Shown: one piece after another, positions 1 through 11,983 of the stretch | How the letters are laid out: each line of letters starts with the position of its first letter | Numbering within the stretch: the first letter of the stretch is position 1 | From: Nemania diffusa | Lineage: Eukaryota > Ascomycota > Sordariomycetes > Xylariales > Xylariaceae | Direction of reading: 5' to 3' | Length of the DNA: 64,000 bases | Assembly (NCBI GenBank): GCA_038501195.1 | Contig: JBBPUQ010000006.1 | Coordinates: 2,604,001-2,668,000, forward strand | The notes under the pieces: model-generated | What the model was told of the DNA's origin: nothing | Seen by the model: only the letters and a program-made list of their open reading frames with translations | The model's database searches: none | Translations under genes and position numbers: made by a program

Positions 1-329
1 ATCGACCTCTTGATCACAGTGCTAGAAAGAGGCTGCATATTTAGATTTGTGTACACTGAACTGAATATATCATATATATGTACTTGATTTTTTCCCTTAT
101 ATGCTTAAATACCAGCTTGCTGGTTGATCCTAGGTATATGTAGATGTTGTTTGCACTCTCTCCCTAGAACTACCACTCTACCACCTCAAAACTAAGCCTC
201 ATATCTCTCTATCCTCATATCACCCCCGGTCTAGTGTTTATTTATCAAAAATTAAACCGAATATTTCTGGAAAGATCCAAACATTACGTCTCCGTTCCTG
301 TATATTTTCCTCGTATCTACAAAGTGGAA
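1..329. other. Upstream region of the J-domain gene
   Basis: No gene is visible. Bases about 150-230 are pyrimidine-rich (repeated CTCTC and CCTC words), which is common in fungal core promoters and 5' leaders, so this is probably the promoter and leader of the gene starting at 330. The frame is open upstream of that ATG as far as a GTG at 234, but there is no ATG there. Confidence 0.5.
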
Positions 330-1057
330 ATGACTGACCACTACGCCACGCTGGGAATCCAGGAAACGGCGACTAAGACGGAAATAATTACTGCATACCG
401 CCAATTGGCTAGGATACACCACCCAGATAAGAACCGAGAAGACACAGTTAAAGCTACTAGACGATTCCAGGAGGTAAGCACTTACATCATAAACTCGCCT
501 AGCTTTGGTATGCTTACATAGCCTATCGTTTTCAGATCCAACTAGCTTATGAAGTTTTGTCAAATGATATTAAGCGCGAACAATATGATGTACAACGGTA
601 CACACACATCCATGTGGCGGATACGCATGATATAATGAATAGAGTGGGGACGACGTGGCGAGATCGGTATGAATTTGGTCGTATGGTTTCGGAACTACAG
701 CAAGAAGCACGAATAAGAGCATATAGGCAGTGGGAATTGAGATGGGAGGCCGAGCAAGCGCAAGAAGACGAGGCGAGACAAGCGCGGCAAAACGAGGCCA
801 AGAAGGCGCCAAAATCTCCCACGGAGCTCGAGGCCCAAAAGCAACAAGCCCGGAAGGACAAGCAGTCGACGTGCTTGCACTCTAACTTTTGTGAAAAAAT
901 CAAACAGCAGAAAAAGTTCAAATGCGGTGCTTGTGGTGCGAGGCGCGGCATGATAGCATTCGAGTGCCCCCATTGTGGCCGCCATCTCTGCCAGATGTGC
1001 ATCACAGTATTTGGCCAGAAACGAGAAAGGGATGGGAAGTCTAAAGCAAATACCTAA
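330..1057 (+). CDS. J-domain (DnaJ/Hsp40) protein with C-terminal Cys-rich zinc-binding region
   Basis: Two exons, 330-473 and 536-1057, give 221 aa; the 62-nt intron has GTAAGC and TTTTCAG ends and restores the frame. Residues 4-65 form a J domain with the diagnostic HPD tripeptide at 31-33, which in this family stimulates Hsp70 ATPase. A charged Glu/Gln/Lys/Arg-rich helical stretch follows at about 100-160. The C-terminus carries a compact cysteine cluster (C178, C181, C192, C195, C200, C203) in CxxC..CxxC..CxxC spacing, with two earlier Cys at 161 and 167, probably a zinc ribbon. It lacks the Gly/Phe region and the four CxxCxGxG repeats of classical DnaJ, so it is a specialised type III co-chaperone. 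Client and location cannot be read. The J-domain call is firm; the zinc-binding role is inferred. Confidence 0.88.
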
Positions 1058-1529
1058 GGCTTCTAGAGACTTTCTCTTGCTCTACCTAAGGCCCCCGACA
1101 TAGGGCATGCAAGCACGATGGCCCCTCTATTATCCCCGTATCTTAGCTACCTATTAGTTGAAGAAGGTACGATCTTCTAGGTCGTTACTGTATTACCCTG
1201 TACCTCTAGATATCATGACGTGCTCTTCATTTACTACTACACACTGCACTCTATCATCTACCATAGCCACTCTATTCATTAACGAGCACGTCCCGTGCGT
1301 ATACATTCAGCAGATCAAGAATAATCATTGCAAACGTCAGCTCCTACCACGACCCCACGACCTACTTCTACATATATATGATGGCATCATCCGCTAGCGG
1401 GACTCGAGAGACTCGCAACCCAATGACTGGTATCTGCTTAGGTTCGTGGCACAGGATTCGCGGGGTTCTAAGTAAAGGCGCTAATGGCGGAATCGTCTAG
1501 ACGGCGCCGAGGACAGAATTCCTCTAGCC
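1058..1529. other. Intergenic, no gene seen
   Basis: Contains the 3' end of the J-domain gene and the likely promoter of the next small gene. The only long open frame (1158-1397) begins at TTG, has no recognisable protein character and is not called. Confidence 0.5.
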
Positions 1530-1862
1530 ATGGCCCGACAGGAGACGCCCCGGTACGATGTCAATAAAGATGGTGAGATACGACCGCATGTTTCCCCTAG
1601 TCACCTTCGACGACGAGCTAATACCACCCTAGTCAACCAAGTGCCAAAGTACACGCGCGAGTACCTCGAGATACTCTCGAGAACCCTCAACGCACGTCTG
1701 AAAACAATCGACGACGATGCCGTACACTACCAGGAGACTCTAGCTAGGACTCGAAGAATCCACAAATGCGTTATGGCTGTATTGATAGTCCTGGGTCTGC
1801 TTTGGTTCGTCACGTCCATCATTATCTTAATTGTTGTGTTCAAGGGAAGGGCTTTTCATTGA
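1530..1862 (+). CDS. Small putative tail-anchored membrane protein
   Basis: A single 110-aa frame starts at an ATG in good context (GCCATGGCC). The first ~78 residues are hydrophilic and charged. Residues about 80-104 form one strongly hydrophobic segment, rich in Leu, Ile and Val, followed by a short basic tail (FKGRAFH). That layout fits a single-pass, tail-anchored protein with its N-terminus in the cytosol. I recognise no family. The start context and the clean membrane segment favour a real gene, but length alone would allow a chance frame. Confidence 0.5.
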   Translation: MARQETPRYDVNKDGEIRPHVSPSHLRRRANTTLVNQVPKYTREYLEILSRTLNARLKTIDDDAVHYQETLARTRRIHKCVMAVLIVLGLLWFVTSIIILIVVFKGRAFH

Positions 1863-2781
1863 AATCGTTATCAGTATGGGGGTGGATTATATTAGCCGTG
1901 CGACTTTACGCATGAAATGGTTCACCCAAGTATGCCAACTAGGTACCTCGGGGAGTGGGTGGTTGGAATGGGTTGACTAGGAGAGGGCAGGGCGGCGTGT
2001 GATGAGAAATATAAAATTACTAGTAGTCTTACGACTGTATTAATATAGACATCTCCTACAATCCTTATATCTACTCCTTACGCATATCATGACGTGTGAC
2101 TTGGGTTCTGTCTTCGTTTTCCTCATGGCTATCTATCCTAGACTAAGTCTTGCTGTTCGCTGAAGAAGATGTCCCATTTCCTAAGATGTTGCGACGAGGG
2201 TATATGATTGGTTAGGGCCTAAAAGGCGTACTTGAACTGGCTTAGTGTGTCCAGATGACTGAGATCCGTGGAAGCGAATGCGAGCTGGGTTGATCCTGAA
2301 CCGCCCGCCCACGCAAGCATGGGGTAGACTTTCACCAACGGGATGCTACCAAATACGTAGGGCCTGTTAAAGAGCCGAGTATGGTGGCTATGTCCATTGG
2401 ATCATTCAAAGATGATATTCTATTCGTTGATATGAGTGCTCGAATCATCGACCCCTGTATAAGAGACGGAAACACCTAAGACCTGGGTAGACAAGGAGGC
2501 GCAGCCATTTGGGGATGACATCTGCATACCTAGATAATACAAGGTATAGGCTATGACGGCTTTGGCTCCCTCTTCTCCTGAGCATCGGGATTTAGATATA
2601 TCATGACTAGAGCGGCTCGTGTTTACATACCGTGGATCTAGGCGATATATCTGCATCTAGTTTTGCTAAGCACCTCCTCACGTTGAGTTCTTAGAGAACT
2701 ACCATCATCACTCATTCTCTCCTCAGAAAGCTTTCAACCGTGGGCCTCAATACATTTCATCAACGAGAAAGAACTTCGAAG
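1863..2781. other. Intergenic, no gene seen
   Basis: About 0.9 kb of mixed-composition DNA. A 78-codon minus-strand frame at 2420-2656 has no recognisable feature. The last ~100 bases before 2782 (CT-rich, ending in repeated GAAAG words) probably hold the promoter and leader of the next gene. Confidence 0.45.
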
Positions 2782-3219
2782 ATGGGCCGCAGGAGGAACC
2801 GTATTGGCATCATTGCCGACGATCACCTTGCCAATTTCCTTCCTTCCAACTATGCAACCTATGGCCAGCGGTTGGCGCCCGAAACGTACGGCCCCACGCT
2901 TTATCTTCCGGACATTACATCCCGATCCCGTAGGTGCTCTCGCCGTCAGCAGCGCCGCGGTGGGCTGGTTGCTCTCCTCTTCGGCTTGATCGAAGAGCAC
3001 TGGGCTCGTCGCACACTGGACAGAGAAGCCGATTTTGAGAGTCGGGATAGGCCTTCGTCTTACCGGCGAGGGGAGGACGAGTTTGAAACTAGGGAGAGAG
3101 CGCGAATGGAGATTGGAGATCATAGGGACGATAGCTACCGGAGAACTGTGCTGCGTGATCAAGGCACTCGGCAAGAAGGGGAGCCGCCGAGCTATGAAGC
3201 TGTCATGAAGAGCAGCTGA
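2782..3219 (+). CDS. Small Arg-rich protein ending in a PPxY motif
   Basis: A single exon of 145 aa. I chose the ATG at 2782 because the frame extends upstream only to a GTG. The N-terminus is basic (MGRRRNRIG), the middle is rich in Arg, Asp and Glu, and one short hydrophobic patch (GLVALLFGL) lies near residue 65. The C-terminus reads GEPPSYEAVMKSS, a PPxY motif followed by a short tail. Such motifs bind WW domains, for example of the Rsp5/NEDD4 ubiquitin ligase, so it could be a ligase adaptor or substrate. No named family is recognised. A long frame on the opposite strand (2734-3267) is judged a shadow because it has no motif. Confidence 0.6.
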   Translation: MGRRRNRIGIIADDHLANFLPSNYATYGQRLAPETYGPTLYLPDITSRSRRCSRRQQRRGGLVALLFGLIEEHWARRTLDREADFESRDRPSSYRRGEDEFETRERARMEIGDHRDDSYRRTVLRDQGTRQEGEPPSYEAVMKSS

Positions 3220-3928
3220 AAGGGATTGGGTTGGCGAGGAAGAGGGATGGGTGGTATGTGTATACATGTACGTAATGGAAGGGACGTATTGGAATTGGGA
3301 GATTGCTAGTTCAAAACGACATTCCGTACTTTAACTTCTCCTACATCATGCCTAATTTATATGTTATTTCATGCCATGGAGTTGAAGAAGCCTCTTGTCC
3401 TTAGCAGGCATTGTAGCTCATATAAGTTGTGCCATTCCTGTATTGGCATACTATACATGATTTCACATGGATGTCTTCGCTACATTGCATAGGTGTTTGA
3501 ACTAAGCTGCACAGAAAATGAATCTACTTTACGCAGTAGATAGTCGTATCGTAGCAAGTGTCACAATTGCTTCCGGGCGGTTTGTGCTTCTGTGGTACAC
3601 GAGATATTTCTATCAAGCTGCACCTACATAGGTAGGTACTCAGTACCTAAAGCCCCTCTTTTTGCGCAGGCTGATGTCGCGTGCATCGGCCTGGTAGACA
3701 GCTGTCTAGGTCAACAGGCCCACCTAACCCAATCACTTAAGCGAAGCCCCGCCCTTCTATTTCGGGTTAGCGCTATCTTTTGCCCTATTCCACACAATCT
3801 CTTCACTCTTTACCGAATCATCTCTCGCGAACTTTTCCTTCCACTTTGCGAACTTCCGACAACCTCACTCCTTTCCGCCCAACGCCATCGCCCGCCAATA
3901 CCCTCTAGACAACTGAGGCATCGCAACC
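3220..3928. promoter_or_regulatory. Intergenic with probable rps9 promoter
   Basis: No gene seen. The last ~170 bases before the rps9 ATG are strongly pyrimidine-rich with many CTCTTC-type words, as is usual upstream of ribosomal-protein genes in filamentous fungi. A TAGGTAGGTAC-type word lies near 3630. A frame at 3592-4038 runs through this leader and into rps9 exon 1 in a different register, so it is not a gene. Confidence 0.45.
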
Positions 3929-4665
3929 ATGGCTCCCTTGTCTTACTCCAAGACCGCAAAGGTCCCCCGTCGTCCCTTCGAGGCCGCCCGACTGTCAGTA
4001 ATCACCGGCCACTGAGCAAGAGCTTGTTCTCTGCTTAAGTCGAATGTGAATTAGAAAACTGACACGGTTCGTATAATAGTGACTCCGAGTTGAAGCTCGT
4101 TGGAGAGTACGGTCTACGCAACAAGCGTGAGGTGTGGCGTGTCCAGCTCACCCTCTCCAAGATTCGTCGTGCTGCCCGGTACGTGCCATCCTATCGCTCA
4201 GTTGGAATTATGTTCGCGTGTGTGGAGAATGAGGTCTAACCCGAACGTGTCTGCAGTCAGCTTCTTACCCTCGACGAGAAGGACCCCAAGCGTCTGTTCG
4301 AAGGCAATGCCCTCATTCGCCGTCTCGTGCGTATCGGTGTGCTCGACGAGTCCCGCATGAAGCTGGATTACGTCCTTGCCCTCAAGGTCGAGGACTTCAT
4401 GGAGCGCCGCCTCCAGACTTGCGTCTACAAGCTCGGCCTTGCCAAGTCCATCCACCACGCTCGTGTCCTCATCCGCCAGCGCCACATCCGTGTTGGCAAG
4501 CAGATTGTCAACGTCCCGTCCTTCATCGTCCGTCTCGACTCCCAGAAGCACATCGACTTCGCCCTGACCTCGGCCTTTGGCGGCGGTCGCCCTGGCCGTG
4601 TGCGAAGAAAGAAGGCCAAGGCTGCCGAGAAGAAGGATGACGAGGAGGAGGAGGAAGAGGAGTAA
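3929..4665 (+). CDS. rps9: 40S ribosomal protein S9 (uS4 family)
   Basis: Three exons (3929-3993, 4080-4178, 4257-4665) give 190 aa. Both introns (86 and 78 nt) have GT..AG ends and preserve frame. The N-terminus [21 protein letters not shown] and the core match eukaryotic uS4, including the S4 RNA-binding region around residues 105-165 ([20 protein letters not shown]). The protein binds 18S rRNA early in small-subunit assembly and lies near the decoding centre. The C-terminus is Lys-rich ([11 protein letters not shown]) and ends in a Glu run, as in fungal orthologues. Length is normal. It is transcribed toward slu7, with 235 bp between the stop codons. Confidence 0.97.
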
Positions 4666-4900
4666 ATGCGAAGCCCTAAACTTACTTCAGTTGGGCCGCT
4701 TGGGATACGGAAAAGTGATGATATTATGGGTATATATTCCCATTCAGAGCTCAGGCGTTAGGCCACAGGGAACCGGAATGCATGAACTCTTTCATGAATG
4801 ATACCACGAGTGCACTAATTGATGATTTTACTAGTGACTAAGAGTTTTGTGATGGCCTTGTGATTTTACTTGTTTTCTGTGCCAAATTATGTCGCAATTA

Positions 4901-6319
4901 CTATGATGCTAGTTGATCTCTACCTAAATATTTGGCCATAGGGTCGTCAGCTGCCGTTCGCTTCCGACGGTATTCATCTAATTCGGTTTCTGTGATACCG
5001 CCCATCATTTCTTCCATTGTTCGCTTCTTGGCGGCTGGTTTCGCAGGCTCTGCCTCCTCTGCCTGGGCATCTTGTTTTTCTTCTAGTGGGGATTCGTCTT
5101 GTATGAGTCCTGCACCTGTTCGTTGCCGCTCGGCATTTTCCCAGGCCTTTTTGCCTTCCTCTCCTGTACAATAGCTATTCTTAATGAATGAATGGCAGCA
5201 TGCATAGCCCCATTTGAAATTAGACCACCAGCTACCCCATATTGATGTGTGGTTATTCGTGAAGACATCTTCCGCGTATTTTGATCTTGCTATGGTTGTT
5301 GGTGCGCCTTTGATCAAGCCTGCCTCGTCGTATTCGACAAAGTGCTCTGACTCTGTCACCATAACATTGCGAAGCGCAGAAGGCATCGTGTTTTCCACGC
5401 CGCCATACTTGTCTTGTAGGGCTTTAAGATGTGTAATCCTCTTCTTTTCCGCCTCTTCCTTTTCCTTCTTCCGCAGAAACTCTCCGGCTGTGGGGTTAGC
5501 TTGCAAATGTTGGCTTGTGTCGCCGCTCTTTTCTTGTTTTTCCCAAGCGTAATTCTGCGCCTTTTCAAACTCTGCCGCGTCACCCGATGCGCGCAAAAAG
5601 CCTTCTTCGGCAAAGAGCTGTGCGGCCTTGTCGGCTGTGGCGCCGGCATCAACCATAGTTCTCGTCTTCGGGTCGTATTTCGCGGATTCGAGGTCGAGGT
5701 TGAGTAGATATTTCGCCGTGTCTTCTCGTAAGCGCAGCTGTCGCGTTGCTGTGCTCTGATGCCGTCCCATATCCGATTCCTCGGCATATTTCTCGCCATC
5801 GTTTTTATCCTCTTCACCGTCGTCCTTGTTTTCTTTTGCGCCCCCGTCTAAGTGGCCACGTAGCTCATCCATCTGCGTATAGCGGTTCACGACGTGGCGG
5901 TACTCCTTCGGGTCGTAGCCGTTCCAGCGATCGCGCTTGGCGTCCCAGCCTAGCTGCACGTCCTGTATGACTTCGTCGGCCTGAATGTCCTTGCCTGTCC
6001 ACTTCGCGCCTTTGGCGCGCGGCCGGCTAAGGCACTCCTTCGTCTTGTGTGTCATGGCGCCGCAGTTTTCGCACGCGCCTTTCCGATACTTGGTCGCCGC
6101 AGGGCCCAGCTTCTTGCCGCGATCGTACCATTTTGACTGGTCGTCTTTGGACTTCTGAAGGCGCTGATGCTCGAGGTAATCTGACTGGTCGCCCTCTTCG
6201 CCCGCGTAGAAGGGTCGCTTACTGATAAACGACGGGATGTATATGTTCTCTTCCTTTGACGCCGCTGACGCCTTGGAGTCGTTCCTCCGTGATGGGGGAG
6301 GAGGCGGCGGAGGCGGCAT
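4901..6319 (-). CDS. slu7: Pre-mRNA splicing factor Slu7
   Basis: A single exon of 472 aa. The start ATG (complement of 6317-6319) is followed by a poly-Pro N-terminus ([12 protein letters not shown]), then the conserved entry segment [13 protein letters not shown] and a CCHC zinc knuckle (C83, C86, H91, C96, CX2CX4HX4C). The motif [25 protein letters not shown] after it is near invariant in Slu7, and a C-terminal block contains SIWGSWW and a CHSF/SYCTG patch. Slu7 acts in the second catalytic step of splicing, helping select the 3' splice site. Length fits fungal orthologues. It is convergent with rps9 and divergent from rev3, from which it is separated by about 470 bp. Confidence 0.95.
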   Translation of the reverse strand: MPPPPPPPPSRRNDSKASAASKEENIYIPSFISKRPFYAGEEGDQSDYLEHQRLQKSKDDQSKWYDRGKKLGPAATKYRKGACENCGAMTHKTKECLSRPRAKGAKWTGKDIQADEVIQDVQLGWDAKRDRWNGYDPKEYRHVVNRYTQMDELRGHLDGGAKENKDDGEEDKNDGEKYAEESDMGRHQSTATRQLRLREDTAKYLLNLDLESAKYDPKTRTMVDAGATADKAAQLFAEEGFLRASGDAAEFEKAQNYAWEKQEKSGDTSQHLQANPTAGEFLRKKEKEEAEKKRITHLKALQDKYGGVENTMPSALRNVMVTESEHFVEYDEAGLIKGAPTTIARSKYAEDVFTNNHTSIWGSWWSNFKWGYACCHSFIKNSYCTGEEGKKAWENAERQRTGAGLIQDESPLEEKQDAQAEEAEPAKPAAKKRTMEEMMGGITETELDEYRRKRTAADDPMAKYLGRDQLAS

Positions 6320-6787
6320 GATGGAAATTGGTGCAGAGCGGGACTAATGATTATAAAAGGTGTTCCCTAAGAGAATGTCACGTAGGAAATCCACGATGTT
6401 GGGGACTGGCTGTAGGAAACTGGATGGCTCGCTCGGAAGGTGTTTGGGCAATAAATTGTCTAAGTAGGTAGGTACATAATGTGGCTGGTGTTTCTACGCA
6501 GAAAGACTTGGAGACGTGGCTGGGGAGCCGAGCTTAAATAGTGGGGGTATTTAGGGCCGCCACCTGACAGCGCATTCGACCCGCGTCATAGCAGACAAGG
6601 GTTCTTAAATCGACGCGTCTATGATAATCGCGTTTATCAATTGGAAAATATGAGCACTTATATCACAATTTCTTTAATTGAATAGATATGCTTTTATAAT
6701 GGAAGTAATATGACAGCATGGCTTTGAGTTTTGCTCAGTGCGCTTTGGACTAACACCTCTTGCTACCATGTGCGCATATGAGTCGCC
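6320..6787. promoter_or_regulatory. Shared divergent promoter of slu7 and rev3
   Basis: 468 bp separate the two start codons, so both promoters must lie here. A TAGGTAGGTAC word is at about 6465-6475. The rev3 half (6600-6720) is AT-rich. No specific operator is recognised. Confidence 0.5.
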
Positions 6788-9700
6788 ATGGACCTTTTCC
6801 GAGTGCGGTTGAACTGCATCGACCACTACCAAGCAACCCCCACGAAATACGATCCGGCACTCCGAAATGACATCAGGCCATCCCAGCTGCGAAAAGAACC
6901 CAGGGTCCCTGTTATCAGGGTATTTGGATCGACCGAGACCGGTCAGAAGGTCTGCGCTCACATCCATGGGGCATTCCCTTATCTCTTCATAGAGTATGAT
7001 GGCAGTCTAAACCCCGATGATGGTAAGTCCATACAAGAACTGAGGACAGTCTGTTTTTGGCTTATATAAATAGTGAATGCATACATATATCGACTACACC
7101 TTTCCATTGATCACGCCCTAGCCGTGAGTTATCGACGCAACGTGTATGATGGCAATAGTAGATATGTTGCTAGAATCACCCTTGTGAAGGGAATTCCCTT
7201 CTATGGCTTCTATGTTGGGTATAGATTTTATCTCAAGATCTATATGCTTAACCCCGCGGTTATGACACGATTCGCTGAATTGCTTCGGCAGGGTGTCATA
7301 ATGAAGCAGGTACTTCAACCTTACGAGGCGCATCTGCAGTACATACTGCAATTCATGACTGACTACAACCTTTACGGCTGCGCGTTCATCGATGCCAAGA
7401 AAGCCTGCTTCAGAGCTCCGGTCCCACAGCATGAAGATAATGAGCTCTCTGCTCACTTATGGCATAGCCAGTCTGTACCGCGACCCTTCATCACTGATGA
7501 TATGGACCTCCCTCGCGTGAGCCATTGCTCAATCGAGGTCGATATATGTGTTCACGATATCCTCAACCGCAACGAGGTCAGAGAGAGACAACTTCACCAT
7601 GACTTTATTGAAAGAAACAACCCGCTACCGGCTGATATGAAGCTAGTCCACAGCATGGCTGGGCTGTGGAAAGACGAAACAAAACGTCGGAAGCGGAAAA
7701 TGCCTAATCCCATAGAAGGGAGCAGCCCCTTTCCTCCGGATGTCCTTGTATCCATGTCTGCGGATCCTCGCGACTCACAAGCACCGGGGTGGATACACGA
7801 GAAAGAATATAGGGATCAAATTCAAGAATTAGTCGGTCAAGAACACGAGCAGAGTGATGGAACTGAAGTAAGCTTCGACAGTTTTGTCGTGGGCACGCCG
7901 TTTGAGCGTAGGGTTAAAACAGTTTTGCAATCTGTCGAAGATTTGTACCCGATCAACCTAGAGTCTGGACCGGAGGCGACACAGCCTCCCGAGGACGATG
8001 GTAATCCTTCGAACAGCATTGTTGTCGATGAAGGCCGGATCCTGGACCTCGAGCCGAACGAAGACGACATGTTTCCTGACGACTCCGACGAAGATGCCGT
8101 TCGAGCTGTAAACGCATCAAAGGACGCGCCAGCCTCTAAGCCACAGTCACAGGATATTTCGTTACTACCTGCCTCAAAAGGATTAGACGTAGTAGCTGAA
8201 AAAGTTGAGAATTTACGAACTAGCGGATTGGACGCCTCAGAACATGTAGAACCACCCATTTCAAATGGAACACTAGACATGGGTTCTAACTCATGCCTGC
8301 TTCCCGGAGGTATACATACCAGTTGCTTGCGTACCAGCCATCGAGCGAAGCTTCAATTCTCTAGCGCGTTGCTGGATGCTGCTATGGACCATGGTTTAGT
8401 CAGTAAAGCTCAAAGTTCACATCGCACTCGACCAGATCGGACGCTTCTCAAACGCCATGCACAATCAGCCTTGGACTCTACAAAATCTAAGCGACGGCGG
8501 GTGGAGTTTGCATCTTTAACAAAAGCCAGTAACTCGGAGGAGTTGGCAGAACTCGACGAACAAATAACAACAGAGGTGCTCGGAAACTCAAAGCTCGCGA
8601 TACCCTCGCAAGCTAGCAAAGCTCAGGCCAAAATGGAAGCTCGAAAAGAACCAGGATTACAGCGGCTTAATTTCCCCGTCGTTAAAGACCCGCGTGATCC
8701 AAATACAAAATTACGATTAAGTCAAACAAGTTCCCAGCGAAGCGATGACGGTCACATGAAGAAGCGCGTCTCTTTCGAGGCATCCGCCCTAACTGCAACA
8801 CCCTTTGCCACCATGAATTCGCAAGCTTCAATATCAGAGTCGTCTGATTCTTCTGCAACGACAATCAAAGGGATAAAATCTGTCAACTTAACAGATATTG
8901 GATGCGCGCCGCGATCACAAGCTGGGTTCTTTGTATTCCACCAAAATGCACCGGCGGTGACAGAAGTAGTGTCAACCATGGAATTATACAACCGACCGGA
9001 TGTGATATATCAAGGCCCATACTACAGTCAAGATAAAGATGTGCCTCTAAGAGCCCGAGAATATGCCGGCCAGGAGTTTCGGCTTGAAGGCAATACTCTC
9101 CCGTTTCTCCCGGATTTTGACGCTAGTGGTGAATCCCTAGCTAATTTCGGTATCAGATCTGAAATGATGTTTGATTATCGCGAAGATGCCGAAGCATATA
9201 GGAGACAGCGCCTTGGTTGTTCTTTACGAAGCTGGGAAATTGCGCAACCTCCACCTAGCTTCGCTGAAGTACAAAAGTGGTCAGAAAGTTTTGAAACTGT
9301 AACGGACCATACGCTCGAGCCTGTCCGGAAGGTGAACGACAGCAAGTTCAAACCATATCTATCGCAAATTGATGGCGCAACGCCGAAGAACAAGCATGGG
9401 TTTAAATACTCGCAGAAGGCGAAGTCTACAAGTGTCCAACATGAAGCTCACTATATGAGTACTATGAGCCTCGAGGTTCATGTCAATACCCGCGGAAAGT
9501 TGGTTCCAAACCCCGAAGAGGACGAAATACAAGCGATTTTTTGGTGCTCAAAATCAGATGAGAATCCCGCGATCGGGAACAACGCCTCGCTGACCTCGAA
9601 ATCGGGAGTAATCATCCTCTCTGAGGATGGGTCCTTGGCACAGACCTTGCAAAGGCTAACCACAACCAAAATTATTGAGGAGTCATCAGAGCTCGACCTG

Positions 9701-11983
9701 ATGGTGAGGATGGTTGAGATCGTTCGAACACAAGATCCAGATATCCTCACTGGATATGAGGTCCACGGGAGCTCGTGGGGGTTCCTCATTGAAAGGGCTC
9801 GACTTAAATATGACTACAATCTTTGCGACGAATTCTCACGTATGAAAAGCCAATCCTTCGGACGAATTGGGAAGGATGCCGACAAATGGGGCTTCAATAC
9901 TACATCTACAATTCGAGTCACAGGGAGGCATATGATCAATATATGGAGATCTATGCGAGGAGAGCTTGACCTTCTACAGTATACCATGGAAAACGTGGTC
10001 TGGCATTTACTCCACCGGCGTATTCCTCACTACCCCTGGCAGACGTTGACTAATTGGTATATTGGAGGCAAGGCTCGAGATCTCAGCAAACTCTTACGCT
10101 ATTACTTGACACGGACCAAACTTGACATCGAGATTCTCGAGACAAATGAGTTGACCCCCAGGACCAGTGAACAGGCTCGGGTACTCGGTGTTGACTTTTT
10201 CTCGGTCTTTTCCCGTGGCTCTCAATTCAAAGTCGAGTCCATCATGTTTAGAATTGCGAAGCCGGAGAATTTCATGCTGGTATCGCCTGACAGGAAGCAG
10301 GTCGGAATGCAAAATGCGCTCGAATGCCTGCCCCTGGTAATGGAGCCTCAAAGTGCATTCTATAATAGCCCCCTTGTTGTTCTTGATTTCCAGAGTTTGT
10401 ACCCAAGCGTCATGATCGCTTATAACTATTGCTATTCAACCTTTCTTGGGCGTATAGTTAATTGGCGAGGGACGAACAAAATGGGGTTTACGGAATATCG
10501 CCGACAAAAGAGACTCCTGGAGCTCCTCAAGGACTATATCAATATTTCCCCTAACGGCATTATGTACTGCAAGGCCGAAATCAGAAAATCCCTACTAGCA
10601 AAGATGCTGACAGAGATTCTCGAAACTCGAGTCATGGTCAAAAGTGGCATGAAACAGGACAAAGACGACAAGACACTGCAAAGACTTCTGAATAATAGAC
10701 AGCTCGCGCTGAAGTTACTCGCAAATGTTACCTACGGGTATACATCAGCGTCATTTTCGGGTCGTATGCCATGTTCTGAGATCGGTGATAGCATTGTGCA
10801 AACTGGACGAGAGACTCTCGAGCGCGCAATAGCACTCATCCATTCAGTAGATAAGTGGAAAGCCGAGGTTGTGTATGGTGATACAGACAGTTTGTTCATC
10901 TACCTACCAGGCAGAACCAGACACCAAGCTTTCGACATCGGCAATGAGATTGCTAAAACCATTACCGATATGAATCCTCGACCTATAAAACTAAAGTTCG
11001 AGAAAGTTTATCACCCATGCGTGCTTCTTGCTAAGAAACGTTATGTGGGCTATAAATACGAGAGCAAGGATCAAGTCAAGCCTGACTTTGATGCCAAAGG
11101 CATTGAAACGGTTCGAAGGGACGGCACACCTGCAGAACAAATAATCGAAGAGAAGGCTTTGAAGATTCTATTTGAGACAGCTGACCTTAGCCAAGTTAAG
11201 GCGTATTTCCAGAGACAGTGCACAAAAATCATGCGTGGGGGCGTGTCTATTCAGGATTTCTGCTTCGCAAAGGAGGTTAAGTTGGGAACCTACAGCGAGA
11301 GAGGGCCACCTCCACCCGGTGCCATGATTAGCACAAGAAAAATGCTCGAGGATGCTAGAGCAGAACCCCAGTATGGCGAACGAGTACCGTATGTTGTTAT
11401 CAGCGGCGCACCAGGAGCACGGCTTATCGACCGGTGCGTGGCGCCAGAGGACCTATTGAGTAATTCACATCTTTCTCTCGATTCAGAATACTACATTTCC
11501 AAGAATCTAATTCCGCCTCTGGAGCGGATCTTCAACCTCGTCGGAGCCAATGTACGGCAGTGGTACGACGAGATGCCGAAGGTACAGCGTATTCACCGCG
11601 TAGACCCAGCCTACGGCAACTCCCTTGCCAAGAAGACGCTGGAATCATACATGAAGGCAGCTGGATGTTTAGTTTGCGGGACACACACCAAGAACGAAGG
11701 GTCTATATGCACACGATGCCAAGCCGACGTTCCCACATCCGTCCTACAACTGCAGACACAGCTAAATAGAGAGGAAACGAAGCTGCTGGATGTAACCAAG
11801 ATATGCCAGAGCTGTGCTGGGCTTGCGCCATTGGACGAGGTTTCCTGCGACAGTAAAGATTGTCCTGTTTTTTATACGCGAATGAAACAGACTGCACGGT
11901 ATAGAGCGGAGAGGGGCACTATTCAACCCGCAATCCAGCAGCTTCTTGACGGGTCAGTTGGGATTGAAGCGCTGCAATGGTAG
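6788..11983 (+). CDS. rev3: DNA polymerase zeta catalytic subunit Rev3
   Basis: Two exons, 6788-7022 and 7074-11983, give 1714 aa; the 51-nt intron splits a Val codon within LNPDDVNAYIYRLHLS, a conserved Rev3 stretch. Family B polymerase motifs are all present: DPDILTGYE (966-974) in the exonuclease-like region, DFQSLYPSVM (1183-1192, motif A), KLLANVTYGY from K1292 (motif B), and YGDTDS (1346-1351, motif C) with both catalytic Asp. The C-terminus has the two cysteine clusters of B-family polymerases: CysA (C1610, C1613, C1624, C1627) and CysB (C1656, C1659, C1670, C1675), the latter known to carry an Fe-S cluster and bind accessory subunits. Residues ~260-780 are low-complexity, as in other Rev3 proteins. 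It performs mutagenic translesion synthesis with Rev7. It appears intact. Confidence 0.96.

Noticed and set aside
2420..2656. 78-codon minus-strand frame with ATG
   Set aside because: No domain, no splice partner and no recognisable composition; such lengths arise by chance.
2734..3267. 177-codon frame on the minus strand opposite the PPxY protein
   Set aside because: No motif, low-complexity Ser/Pro/Leu content, and it covers the plus-strand gene almost exactly, as a shadow frame would.
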